A stretch of DNA of 64,000 nt. Source: Echinicola vietnamensis DSM 17526. Lineage in GTDB: Bacteria > Bacteroidota > Bacteroidia > Cytophagales > Cyclobacteriaceae. Positions 37,894 through 46,804 of this stretch are shown piece after piece. A program made the translations under genes and the position numbers. The stretch spans positions 4,466,001 to 4,530,000 of the forward strand of contig NC_019904.1 in the NCBI RefSeq assembly GCF_000325705.1, in the 5' to 3' direction. The stretch's first letter is position 1, and every line of letters begins with the position of its first letter. Below the pieces are notes generated by a model. It saw only the letters and a program-made list of their open reading frames with translations. It searched no databases and was not told the origin of the DNA.

Positions 37894-39292
37894 TTTGTCT
37901 TTCTTTTATGGTTTCGCCATTGGGTTTGGGGCCGGGGAAATAGTAGGGCTGCTTATAAAGCTTTTGTTCATCTCCTTGTGCGTTCATCCACTCGGTCAAT
38001 TGTGCTTTCATTTTAGCGATCCTGGGTTGGTAGGCCGCATTGGTCGCAAGATTATGCTGCTCATTAGGGTCATTGGAGAGGTCATAAAACTCCACTGCCG
38101 GGCGTATAAAATAGTGCTGGACCACAGCTGCTGCCAAAGGATCTTGGACGGCTTGGGCATCCCAGCTGTCCCAAAAAGCCCCTGCTCCATCTTTTCGTAA
38201 GATATCCGAATGGTTTGTATGATAGGCATTGGGAGCCAGGTTGATGATGAGCTTATATCGCTCATCACGAATGCTCCGCATCGGGTAAACATTGAAGTTG
38301 CCGTCCCCGGTGTGTGTGGTAAAGATCTCCTTTCTGAAGGTAGAAGTATTCCCCTTTAGCACCTCCATAAAAGATTTACCGTCAAGCCCTTCTGGCACTG
38401 CACTCTCTGAAGCTTCGAGAAGGGTCGGCATAATATCCACCCAACTCACCATCGCTGCTGTTCTACTGCCTGCTTGGATTTTAGTTGGCCACTTGACGAT
38501 CAGTGGCGTCCTAATGCCCGCATCATATAAATTCCACTTTCCAAAAGGCCATTGAGCCCCATGGTCACTGGTAAAAAGGGTCAGGGTATTACTGCCCAAC
38601 ATGTTATCAAAATAATCCAAAACCTGTCCCATTTCGCTATCCATGCCAGATACATCGGTATAATACCGGGCACGGTGCTCACGAGTAGGTTCGGTATCGA
38701 TGAAATAGGGCGGTAGGTCCACCTCCTTCGGTAAATAATCCATTTTCTCTGTCCACCAGACATGTGGTCTGCGGTCTCCCACAAAAATGCACACTGGGCC
38801 CTCTACCTTGGTAGAATCAAAATACCCGCTGATGTTTTCGTAAAGGTTTACCTGCTCGTCATGGTGAAAGTCAAAACCACATTTTTCATTACCACCATAA
38901 TGCGCCACCTTACCGAAGGCAAATACCGAGTACCCATTATCCTTCAACTGACCAATCAGGTACGGGATGTCAGGGGCAGGAAAGGCATGATTCACCTCCG
39001 CACCATTTTTGGCAGGCATCAGTCCGGTCAATAACGCCGCGCGACTGGGAGCACAAGAAGGAGATGCCACAAAGGCATTGTCGAAGGTCATCCCCTCCTG
39101 ACTGAGCTGCTGTAGGATCGGTGTCTTCACCACCGATGCTCCGTACACGGAGACATCCAGGTATCCGAGGTCGTCAGATAAGTAAACGATCATATTGGGC
39201 TTTTGTCTGGCTTCTATGGTCGCTGTTCCACCTAAGAACAACAACACCATAAACCATCGCTTCAGAGAAGCCGATTGGAAAAGCCTTTGCAT
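37883..39292 (-). CDS. Sulfatase of heparan N-sulfatase (sulfamidase)-like type
   Basis: A sulfatase with canonical motifs: MIVYLSDDLGYLDVS, the maturation motif PSCAPSRAALLTG, and FGKVAHYGG. Its layout resembles N-sulfoglucosamine sulfohydrolases (LMPAKNGAEVNH), but substrate cannot be fixed. I chose the ATG at 39292: it gives a normal signal peptide (WFMVLLFLGGTATIEA) and puts the modified Cys at residue 80, as in the two sister sulfatases (80 and 81). Longer starts at 39340 (ATG) or 39418 (TTG) are possible. First gene of a two-gene unit with the GH43-like lipoprotein. Confidence 0.92.
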   Translation of the reverse strand: MQRLFQSASLKRWFMVLLFLGGTATIEARQKPNMIVYLSDDLGYLDVSVYGASVVKTPILQQLSQEGMTFDNAFVASPSCAPSRAALLTGLMPAKNGAEVNHAFPAPDIPYLIGQLKDNGYSVFAFGKVAHYGGNEKCGFDFHHDEQVNLYENISGYFDSTKVEGPVCIFVGDRRPHVWWTEKMDYLPKEVDLPPYFIDTEPTREHRARYYTDVSGMDSEMGQVLDYFDNMLGSNTLTLFTSDHGAQWPFGKWNLYDAGIRTPLIVKWPTKIQAGSRTAAMVSWVDIMPTLLEASESAVPEGLDGKSFMEVLKGNTSTFRKEIFTTHTGDGNFNVYPMRSIRDERYKLIINLAPNAYHTNHSDILRKDGAGAFWDSWDAQAVQDPLAAAVVQHYFIRPAVEFYDLSNDPNEQHNLATNAAYQPRIAKMKAQLTEWMNAQGDEQKLYKQPYYFPGPKPNGETIKERQNEH

Positions 39293-39474
39293 AAAAAAGG
39301 CTAAAATGGAGATGGTATTTTGTTGGTTATTTTGGTTCATTTTATTTTTAAAATGGGCCTTAATTTTCAGGTTAAAGATGCACAAATCAGCACTGGACAA
39401 ATGCCATAAATCTACCAATAAATACTATAAATTCGTCAAACATCCTCTTTCGGTGGCAAATGGCCCTTGGTTGA

Positions 39475-39513
39475 CAAAAATTGAGCCTGGGCATGGCAGG
39501 CCTCAGGCTCAAT
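39475..39513 (-). terminator. Rho-independent terminator after the sulfatase-locus susD
   Basis: On the minus strand ATTGAGCCTG / CAGGCTCAAT forms a perfect 10-bp stem with a 14-base loop, followed by TTTTTG. It lies in the 330-base gap between susD and sulfatase 3 and probably ends the susCD transcript. Confidence 0.7.
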
Positions 39514-39611
39514 GCTCTTCTTACCGTGACTTAGCCCTCTGCATAACTTTTAACTCCTACTCCTCCTCAAGTGGAACACGCTAAGGAAACCACTAACCCA
39601 AAGCCCACATC

Positions 39612-39668
39612 TTGATACCCGATACTCAATACTTGATACTAGATAATAGATAATAGATACTAAACACT
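39612..39668. repeat. Degenerate TACTTGATACT repeat
   Basis: GATACCCGATACTCAATACTTGATACTAGATAATAG-type imperfect units lie directly beyond the susD stop. They are related to the stretch at 29.34 kb. No gene is seen between 39341 and 39668. Confidence 0.55.
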
Positions 39669-41132
39669 TCAATACCCCTCATTCTGCACCAACATCTCAT
39701 TGGCATCTAAGGCCGCTTGTGGAATAGGGAATAGCACGTGTGTCGGCTTGGCATTGGTGACACCACGCGCCACGGCAGATGATACAAAGGTGCCCATCCT
39801 GATCTGATCCTCCCGTCGCTTTCCTTCGGAATAGAATTCCCAAGCCCGTTCGTTTAGCAAATGGGTTCTGAGCTGGGCCATAGACGTAAAATCACTTAGC
39901 TCCAACGGCTCCAAATCCGCACGCTCCCTGACCATGTTGATCAGGTCTATTGACTCTTGGTTGGGGCCATTGAGTTCATTCAGCGCCTCCGCCCTACTCA
40001 AGAGGATATCGGCATAGCGTACTGCGGGAACATCATTCCCATGTTCATTTCCCAATCCATTGGGATCTGGCCAATATTTAAAGGAACGGGTATTGTTGTT
40101 GTTCAGTAGGGAAACGGCATTGCCCTGGCCGTTTATATAGCTGTCCATGATCAGATCCATTCGGGCATCGCCTTCCTCAAAGGAATTGTAAAAGCTGTCG
40201 TAAAGCCTGTATTGTGCCGCCCAGTTTCGCCAGGAGTTTAGAAAAGTCAGCCCGGTTTTGGGATCACTGGCAAATCCTTCGGGAAATGCGCCATTGATAT
40301 AGTTATTTCCAGGACTATTGGGAATCTGAGGATAAGTAAGGATAAATTCCGAATTTTGTTCATTCTCTACCCTGAAAAGCATCGCATAATCAGGGTAAAG
40401 ACTATAATCCCCCATATCCATCACCTCTTGAGCCATATCGGCAGCTTTTTGCCATTGCTTGGTATTAAGGTAAAACTTGGTCAAAAGTGCTCTGGCTCCG
40501 CCATTGTTAGCACGGCCATAAGCTTGCTCTTGGCCAGGCGCAGGCAAGTCAGGGATCACCGCAAGCAATTCAGACTCAACAAACTGCCTCATTTCTTCCT
40601 CAGAAGGTCTCGCTAGGTAAATATCATCCTCAGGACTTTGTCGCAACGGCACTGGCCCAAACCAGGTGTGCAGGTAGTAGTAACTCAGGGCCCTGATAAA
40701 CCTTGCTTCGGCAGCATAGGTTTGCTTCAAATCATCACCAATATTGGCCGCTTCGACATTTTCCAGGACCACATTAGCATTTCGAATGGCACGATAAGGC
40801 TTCAGCCACATATCGCCGTACATCCAGCCTACGGATGCATCCCAAGTAAAATTAATCATCAAAACGGCGGTTCGGTTTTCGCCTCCACCGGTCTCCCACT
40901 CGATGTCCGTGCACCACTCCTCAATATTCCGCACGCTGTGGTGGGAATAGCCGTTTAAGTACCCTTCTGCATAGGCCGCGTCCAAGGTGGATTTGATTCC
41001 TTCCTGGGTGGTCAGAAAGTTTTCTGGTGCCATTTGAGAGAACAACTCTTCATCCAGTACATCGGAACAAGCGCACATCATTCCCAGAACCAGTGCTATC
41101 AAGCTATATTTTAGTAATTTCATCGTTTTCAT
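39669..41132 (-). CDS. SusD/RagB family lipoprotein of the sulfatase locus
   Basis: A 487-residue SusD protein with lipoprotein signal (LVLGMMCACSDVLDEEL). SusD motifs include RFIRALSYYYLHTWFGPVPL, VRYADILLSRAEALNEL and NMVRERADLEPL. It partners the STN-containing SusC 11 bases upstream and captures the locus substrate, probably a sulfated glycan in view of the neighbouring sulfatases. Confidence 0.95.
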   Translation of the reverse strand: MKTMKLLKYSLIALVLGMMCACSDVLDEELFSQMAPENFLTTQEGIKSTLDAAYAEGYLNGYSHHSVRNIEEWCTDIEWETGGGENRTAVLMINFTWDASVGWMYGDMWLKPYRAIRNANVVLENVEAANIGDDLKQTYAAEARFIRALSYYYLHTWFGPVPLRQSPEDDIYLARPSEEEMRQFVESELLAVIPDLPAPGQEQAYGRANNGGARALLTKFYLNTKQWQKAADMAQEVMDMGDYSLYPDYAMLFRVENEQNSEFILTYPQIPNSPGNNYINGAFPEGFASDPKTGLTFLNSWRNWAAQYRLYDSFYNSFEEGDARMDLIMDSYINGQGNAVSLLNNNNTRSFKYWPDPNGLGNEHGNDVPAVRYADILLSRAEALNELNGPNQESIDLINMVRERADLEPLELSDFTSMAQLRTHLLNERAWEFYSEGKRREDQIRMGTFVSSAVARGVTNAKPTHVLFPIPQAALDANEMLVQNEGY

Positions 41133-41143
41133 AATTTCCCTAT

Positions 41144-44100
41144 TTAAAATCCAAGTTTCACTCCTAGCAAGAAAGACATCGCCGTAGGATAAGCATTGTA
41201 GTCAATCCTGATATTGGCGTTTCCGTTAGGATTGACAGCCGGATCCACGCCATCGTACTTGGTGATGGTCAGCAGATTGGTCCCCGTCACATATACCTGT
41301 GCATTACGGAAGGTATTGCTCTGCATGGGGATGGTGTAATTAAGCGTCACGGTGTTTAAGCGCAAGTAAGATGCATCCTGTACCGTATAGGAATTCACTT
41401 CTTTTTGTCCTTGGGCAGTTGGATTGACAAAGGAGGGGTATTCATTGGATGGATTTTCCGGTGTCCATCTGTTCAGATAGGGTTCGGCAAACTTATTTCT
41501 CCTGAAATTGATCGGAAAATAAGTATCCACTAGGTTGTTGTTCAACATGCTGATGCCGTGCACACCTTCTAAGAACACATACAAGCTAAAGCCTTTGTAT
41601 TCGAAGGTATTGGCAAGGGAATAGGTCAAGTCCGGAAATGAATTGCCCAGTACTTCCCTGTCATCGGCATTGACGGTTTGGTCCCCATCGATATCGCGGA
41701 ATTTCAGATCCCCCGGGGCCACATTATCGGTGGTTTGGTCAAAATCATCCCCCTCTTGCCACACCCCGTCTACTTGGTAGCCATAGAAGGAATACATCGG
41801 CAAGCCTTCTTTGATAATCCAGATCTGGTTGGCAAAACCGGCACTTCCACCGATGATCTGCCCGACTCCTCCAAGACTGGTCACCTCATTTTTTACCGTG
41901 GCCAGATTCAACGTGGTCGTCCAAGTAAAATCTCCATCAAAATTCACCGAAGTAATGGCCGCCTCAATCCCGGAGTTTTTCACGCTACCGATATTGGTAA
42001 TCCTGTTGGTATAGCCCGTGGACGTCGGAATGGGCAGGTAAAGCAGCATGTCAAAAGTCTTCTTGCTGAAATAATCCAAACTACCGAAAACCCTGTCCCT
42101 GAACAGCCCAAAATCCAATCCAATGTCCCATTGTTCTGTGGTTTCCCATTTCAGATCTGGATTAGGAATCCGCGCAGGTTGTGTTGTGGATACTTTTTGG
42201 TCGTTAAACACCGCATCTGGCCCCGGCACAAACGTACTGATCGAAAGGTAATTCCCAATCTCCTGGTTACCGGTCTGGCCCCAGCTGGCCCTGAATTTAA
42301 AGGTACTCAATGCTTCCAAATCCTGCATGAACGATTCCTCTTTCACCTTCCACGCGAAAGCCCCGGAAGGGAAATAGCCGTATTTATTGTTTTCCCCAAA
42401 CCTTGACGAACCGTCAATTCGAAGCGTTCCTGTAAACAGATACTTATCCTTCAAGGTGTAATTTACCCTGCCCAAATAGGAAAGTAAACGGTTGGTCGCC
42501 TTGAAGCTGTTAATGTTAAATTGTGTAGGGTCGCCCAAGCCGATATTATCGGTTCCTGTAGCATCTGAAGGGAAGCTCTTGCCATGGCTTTGGGTATTGG
42601 CCATGGAGAATTTTTGCGTGGTGACCCCTGCCACTGCGGTCAGGTGGTGATCGTTGAAGGTTTTGTCATACGTGGTCGTAAACTCCATCAGGTAGTTGGA
42701 CTGCCTTTCTTGTAAGATGGTCGCAATGCCGCCATTTGCGAGCCCGTCTTTTGTAGACCGGTCGATGTATACATCTTTGCGCTGATTGGTCACATCCGTG
42801 CCAAAATTCACTTTTACCGACCACTCGGGAAGGATTTTATAATTGGCATACGTAACGGCCATATTGCGGTAGCGCTCGATCATGGCATTTTTGCCGAAGG
42901 CCAGTGCCAAAGGATTGTCAATGGAAATGTATGGTGAAATGCGGTAGCGACCGTCTTCGCCGTATATACTCAAAGTCGGATCAAAATTGTAGGCCGCATA
43001 TAACGCCCCATTGTTTTCGTTCACCCCAAAGGACTGGGCCGGCACTTGGTCATTTTCGCTGAATGAAGTATTCATGTTCAGCCCCACTGTCAGCCGATCG
43101 GAAAACTTGGTTTCCAAGTTTAGACGAGCACTGTACCGCTCAAAAGCAGAGCTTTTCACCACTCCTTGCTGGTTAAAGTAATTGAGTGCCGCGAAGTAAT
43201 TGGTCTTCTCGTTTCCTCCTGAAAAAGACAGGTTTTGATTGGTTACCGGTGCACTGGTGCGGAAGAGTTCGTCCTGCCAGTCAGTGCCGCCATCTTCGAT
43301 CACATCCACCTCCTGATCGGCAATTCCTCCTCCATCGGCAATGATGCCATTCATCACCGTTTGGTATTCTTCGGCACTGAGCACATCCAGTCTGTTGGCG
43401 ACATGCTGTACCCCTACATATCCGTCATAATTGATTCTCATCTGACCGGATTTACCTTTTTTGGTGGTGACCATGATCACGCCATTGGCGCCCCTGGCTC
43501 CATAAATGGCCGTAGCAGAAGCATCCTTTAATATTTCGATGGACTCAATGTCATTTGGGTTAATGGCCGCTAAAGGATTGGTAGGTGTTCTGGAATCGGG
43601 ATAATTCCCACCGCTTCCTGCGGTCATGGAACTGTTATCAATCGGCAATCCGTCGATGACATAAAGTGGCCCTGTACCGGCATTTACCGAACTGGCACCT
43701 CGAATACTGATGGATATGCCACCTCCGGGTTCTGAACTGTTTTGCACCACATTGACCCCTGCTGCTTTGCCTTTGAGCAATTGGTCCACGGAGGTATTTA
43801 CTCCCTGGTTTTGCTCATCTGACTTGAGGGAAACCACAGAGCCGGTCAAATCACTCTTCTTCACGGTTCCATACCCTACGACCACCACCTCTTCCAATGC
43901 CTGTGTATCTTCTTTCATGACCACATCGATGGTGGTCTGGTTACCGATCTGGACACGCTGGGTTTCGAAACCAATAAAGGAAAAGATGAGCACATCGCCT
44001 TCTTCCGCTGTGATCTGGTAATTTCCATCCAAATCGGTCACGGTGCCTCTTCCTGAGCTCTCGATCTTCACTGTCAAGCCTGGCAAGGCCAGCCCACTTT

Positions 44101-44527
44101 CATCGACCACTTTTCCTTTCACGGTAATTTCAGCCGCCTCCTTAATCGCTACTTCTTTCCGGCTCTCGTTTTCACTGACATGAATATTGCTGTTGATCTG
44201 TGTAAAACTTAGGCCACTCTGACGGGACAAAATCACCAATAACTCATATACCGTCCCGCTAAAATTATCCGAAGCCATTTGTTGATCGGTGTTGACACCA
44301 TTGGTATCAAACGTAAACCTGAAATCAGTCTTTCGCTCCAAATCTTTCATGATGGCTCCCAAGGTCCGATCCTGAAGGCGGACATCCACACGCACTTCTT
44401 CAATGGTCTTCCGCTGGGCTTTGGAAGTATTGGCTAGCAATACCGTGCAAAAGGCAAGCTGGATAAGAAACCCATATAAAACTCTCATAGACATCTTTAT
44501 TAATTGTCTCAGTATTTTTTTTTGCAT
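41144..44527 (-). CDS. SusC/RagA TonB-dependent receptor with N-terminal STN (secretin/TonB) signalling domain
   Basis: An 1127-residue SusC. After a signal peptide (FCTVLLANTSKAQ) comes an STN domain (~48-118; RLQDRTLGAIMKDLERKT, SGTVYELLVILSRQSGL), then a CarboxypepD_reg-like domain (~130-215), EEVVVVGYGTVKKSDLTGS, the SusC plug signature SIRGASSVNA...PLYVIDG, and the barrel ending LLGVKLGF. An STN domain is typical of transducers that signal through a FecR anti-sigma factor, and FecR and an ECF sigma factor lie immediately upstream. Import of a glycan would therefore induce its own locus. Confidence 0.96.
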   Translation of the reverse strand: MQKKILRQLIKMSMRVLYGFLIQLAFCTVLLANTSKAQRKTIEEVRVDVRLQDRTLGAIMKDLERKTDFRFTFDTNGVNTDQQMASDNFSGTVYELLVILSRQSGLSFTQINSNIHVSENESRKEVAIKEAAEITVKGKVVDESGLALPGLTVKIESSGRGTVTDLDGNYQITAEEGDVLIFSFIGFETQRVQIGNQTTIDVVMKEDTQALEEVVVVGYGTVKKSDLTGSVVSLKSDEQNQGVNTSVDQLLKGKAAGVNVVQNSSEPGGGISISIRGASSVNAGTGPLYVIDGLPIDNSSMTAGSGGNYPDSRTPTNPLAAINPNDIESIEILKDASATAIYGARGANGVIMVTTKKGKSGQMRINYDGYVGVQHVANRLDVLSAEEYQTVMNGIIADGGGIADQEVDVIEDGGTDWQDELFRTSAPVTNQNLSFSGGNEKTNYFAALNYFNQQGVVKSSAFERYSARLNLETKFSDRLTVGLNMNTSFSENDQVPAQSFGVNENNGALYAAYNFDPTLSIYGEDGRYRISPYISIDNPLALAFGKNAMIERYRNMAVTYANYKILPEWSVKVNFGTDVTNQRKDVYIDRSTKDGLANGGIATILQERQSNYLMEFTTTYDKTFNDHHLTAVAGVTTQKFSMANTQSHGKSFPSDATGTDNIGLGDPTQFNINSFKATNRLLSYLGRVNYTLKDKYLFTGTLRIDGSSRFGENNKYGYFPSGAFAWKVKEESFMQDLEALSTFKFRASWGQTGNQEIGNYLSISTFVPGPDAVFNDQKVSTTQPARIPNPDLKWETTEQWDIGLDFGLFRDRVFGSLDYFSKKTFDMLLYLPIPTSTGYTNRITNIGSVKNSGIEAAITSVNFDGDFTWTTTLNLATVKNEVTSLGGVGQIIGGSAGFANQIWIIKEGLPMYSFYGYQVDGVWQEGDDFDQTTDNVAPGDLKFRDIDGDQTVNADDREVLGNSFPDLTYSLANTFEYKGFSLYVFLEGVHGISMLNNNLVDTYFPINFRRNKFAEPYLNRWTPENPSNEYPSFVNPTAQGQKEVNSYTVQDASYLRLNTVTLNYTIPMQSNTFRNAQVYVTGTNLLTITKYDGVDPAVNPNGNANIRIDYNAYPTAMSFLLGVKLGF

Positions 44528-44835
44528 AGCTTTAAATGTTTAAGTGATTATTCCTTAAGCTTCCTGTCTTTACCGTCCAAAGTTCACGACAGGAAAAAAT
44601 GGTTGGCAGTAGGGAACTGAACGGTTCCTTGCTGCCACTTTTTATTAGCTGGTATTGGTCTGTTCCATGTTGTTTAGGGTTAGGTTATTGGGTTATTAAG
44701 TTTTCTACGCTTCGGGAATAATCATCCCATATTTCTATTCCTCTTAGGATATTTCCTTCGTAAAATACCCTAAAGCATTCCTCCACAGCAGGAAGGAACC
44801 ATTTGCTCAGGGGGATGGCCCCCTTTGTCCAAGGT
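44528..44835. other. Spacer between fecR and susC with a terminator
   Basis: No gene is seen in this 308-base gap. It holds the hairpin annotated at 44605-44636. A second inverted pair, CTTCCTGTC / GACAGGAA, is at about 44562-44594. The susC promoter should lie here, but I found no exact TAnnTTTG box. Confidence 0.5.
44594..44636 (-). terminator. Terminator at the end of the ECF sigma-fecR operon
   Basis: GGCAGTAGGGAAC and GTTCCTTGCTGCC form a continuous 13-bp stem (two wobbles) with a 6-base loop. On the minus strand this is followed after five bases by TTTTTT. It would uncouple the regulators from susC. Confidence 0.55.
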
Positions 44836-45900
44836 TCAAAGGGCTCTGGGTTTTATGATCACCTGTTTTCCTTTGACCTCGTATTCAATGCCAAGTGCCC
44901 TTTTGATGCCTTTAAGGACATTTTCAAGGGACTCATTTTTATATTCCCCAGAGTATGCCCAGGAATGATCGATGCGAGGATCACAGCTCACTTCCACTCC
45001 GTACCAATCACGGATTTTTCGAATGATTTCATCTTTGTCAGCCTTTCTGAAAACCAAGACCTTATTCTTCCATCCCGTGACTTCCAATGGGTCAAAACTC
45101 GTCAGGGAGCGATCACCGTTTTGATGGAATCTTAGCATTTCGGAAGGGTTTAAGATCACTTGGTTGCCGGCATCATCCTTTACCTTGACTTTTCCGGATA
45201 TCAAGGCCACGGCCAATTCACCATTTTTAGGGTTGCGGACATTAAAAGTCGTCCCCATCACTTCTACCATGGTATTCCCTAGGTCGACGATAAAAGGCCT
45301 GCCATCTTCTTCAATATCAAAAAAAGCTTCTCCCTCCAGCTTTACCAGACGGACCGTATCTGAAAAATGCTCCGGAAAAGACAGTTTACTGCTGGCATTG
45401 AGGCTGATGGTACTGCCATCTCCCATGTTCAGGGTGGAGCGGACTCCAGCAGGATTTTCACTGATTTCCCACAAAACCGGAAGGGGATCCTCTTCCGTTT
45501 CGGGAGAAATCACATATACTTGGGTGACGGCCCATGCACAAAAGGCAAACAGGACCGCTGCAGCAACCTTCTGAATCCCTAGCCAAGTGCGCCAATCCGT
45601 TTTTTCTTTTGGAAGGCGGTCTTTACTTTCCTTTCGGGGCTCGGTACGCAATACATTCTCAAAAATCTCCAAATAGGCACTATCCGACAGCTGTGGGCGA
45701 TTTTGATACCCCACTGAACGGATGAGGGACGCTGCTTCCATGACCATTTGCCGCTTTCCGGGGTTTTCAGCAATCCACTTTTCCCAAAAGTGTTCTCCGT
45801 CACCCTTCGGATCCTTCGCCCAAGCAATGAAAAACGTATCACCCAGAAAGTCTTCCAGCTCATAGTCCCTGTATTTCAATATGTTTTTATCTCTTTTCAT
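44836..45900 (-). CDS. FecR-family anti-sigma factor
   Basis: A 354-residue FecR/PupR-like inner-membrane protein. The N-terminal ~105 residues face the cytoplasm and include the sigma-binding-like segment HFWEKWIAENPGKRQMVMEAA. One membrane span follows (VAAAVLFAFCAWAVTQVYV, ~110-130). The periplasmic FecR domain (LNMGDGSTISLNASSKLSFPE; FIVDLGNTMVEVMGTTFNV) comes next, then a C-terminal DUF4974/STN-like domain (GVEVSCDPRIDHSWAYSG). It holds the adjacent ECF sigma factor inactive until the STN domain of the SusC signals substrate binding. It starts 9 bases after the sigma gene. Confidence 0.95.
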   Translation of the reverse strand: MKRDKNILKYRDYELEDFLGDTFFIAWAKDPKGDGEHFWEKWIAENPGKRQMVMEAASLIRSVGYQNRPQLSDSAYLEIFENVLRTEPRKESKDRLPKEKTDWRTWLGIQKVAAAVLFAFCAWAVTQVYVISPETEEDPLPVLWEISENPAGVRSTLNMGDGSTISLNASSKLSFPEHFSDTVRLVKLEGEAFFDIEEDGRPFIVDLGNTMVEVMGTTFNVRNPKNGELAVALISGKVKVKDDAGNQVILNPSEMLRFHQNGDRSLTSFDPLEVTGWKNKVLVFRKADKDEIIRKIRDWYGVEVSCDPRIDHSWAYSGEYKNESLENVLKGIKRALGIEYEVKGKQVIIKPRAL

Positions 45901-45909
45901 ATAGTTGGT

Positions 45910-46530
45910 TCACTTTTTAAGGAAGATTTCTTTCAAACTTGAAAGTGCTCTGTAGACGAGTTTTCTGGCTGATTTCACCTCTGTAAAGCCCATCACTTCT
46001 GCAATTTGACTATAGGTCATTTCTTCTTCATAAAGCAACAATAGCGCTTGGCGTTGCCGCAGGGTCAACTGGGACAATGCGTGATTGATTCTTTTTTGCT
46101 GTTGTTCTCGATGTTCGGATTCTATCAGGATCGTCTCTGGGGAAAGTGAAAGGGCAAAAGCCTTGTGATGAAGTATTTCATCAGCATCCCGGAGCAATCC
46201 TCTTTCTTTTAATCTTTTGGTGATTTCGCAGCGGATACATTTAAAAAGGTAGGATTTGATGCTGTGCACCTCTCCTAGACTTCCTCTCCTTTTTCGGAGG
46301 TATATAAAAAGATTTTGGATACAATCTTCCACTAAATGGGCATCGCCGCAAAATTGATAACCAAAAGCGAACAAGTCCGCCGCGTAGTTTTTATAAAGGA
46401 AACTGAAGGTGGATTCGTTGCCCTTGTTAAAGGACGCCCACACCAATTCATCAGCCATATCCAAGTACTCCTTTTCGGAATACCGAATTTGGTATTTATC
46501 GGTTATTTCAGGTGCTTTTTTGGGTTTCAT
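45910..46530 (-). CDS. RNA polymerase ECF-type sigma factor, SusC/FecR-linked
   Basis: A 206-residue sigma-70 family ECF factor. Region 2 is at ~25-90 (FSFLYKNYAADLFAFGYQF, DAHLVEDCIQNLFIYL) and region 4 at ~140-195 (LSQLTLRQRQALLLLYEEEMTYSQIAEVMGF...ARKLVYRAL). It should direct transcription of the downstream susCD and perhaps the sulfatase genes when released by FecR. The frame extends to a TTG at 46590, but the ATG at 46530 (MKPKKAPEI) is a more plausible start. Confidence 0.94.
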   Translation of the reverse strand: MKPKKAPEITDKYQIRYSEKEYLDMADELVWASFNKGNESTFSFLYKNYAADLFAFGYQFCGDAHLVEDCIQNLFIYLRKRRGSLGEVHSIKSYLFKCIRCEITKRLKERGLLRDADEILHHKAFALSLSPETILIESEHREQQQKRINHALSQLTLRQRQALLLLYEEEMTYSQIAEVMGFTEVKSARKLVYRALSSLKEIFLKK

Positions 46531-46653
46531 ATCAACTTTTATTTGGCTTTTACACCAGATAGTAACATAAAGAGATAGAAAACTCCTCAAATGACCCCAT
46601 AATTCCGAGAAAAAATCCTTAAAAATGAAATTTTTAGTGTTATTAAAAAATTC

Positions 46654-46673
46654 AATCGTTTTCTTTAACGATT
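46654..46673. promoter_or_regulatory. Inverted repeat upstream of the ECF sigma gene
   Basis: AATCGTT-N6-AACGATT is a perfect 7-6-7 palindrome about 125 bases upstream of the sigma factor ATG, in an AT-rich stretch. It may be an operator; there is no direct evidence. Confidence 0.3.
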
Positions 46674-46724
46674 TAGCAATTATTTACATCAATAAATATA
46701 GGTTTTTCAACCTTCTGAAAGGGC

Positions 46725-46757
46725 AAAAAAAAAGGAAGCCAAGCGGCTCCCTTTTTT
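46725..46757 (-). terminator. Rho-independent terminator closing the polysaccharide locus
   Basis: On the minus strand GGGAGCC-GCTT-GGCTTCC (one mismatch) is followed by nine T residues. It lies about 50 bases past the Wzi stop and separates the exopolysaccharide locus from the ECF sigma gene. Confidence 0.8.
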
Positions 46758-46804
46758 CTCCAACTAAAATCTAACAGTAATCTATCACAAATCAACTCAT
46801 ATGC

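Noticed and set aside
41678..42406. 242-codon plus-strand frame opposite the STN-containing susC
   Set aside because: Antisense to the conserved receptor barrel; no protein-like features.
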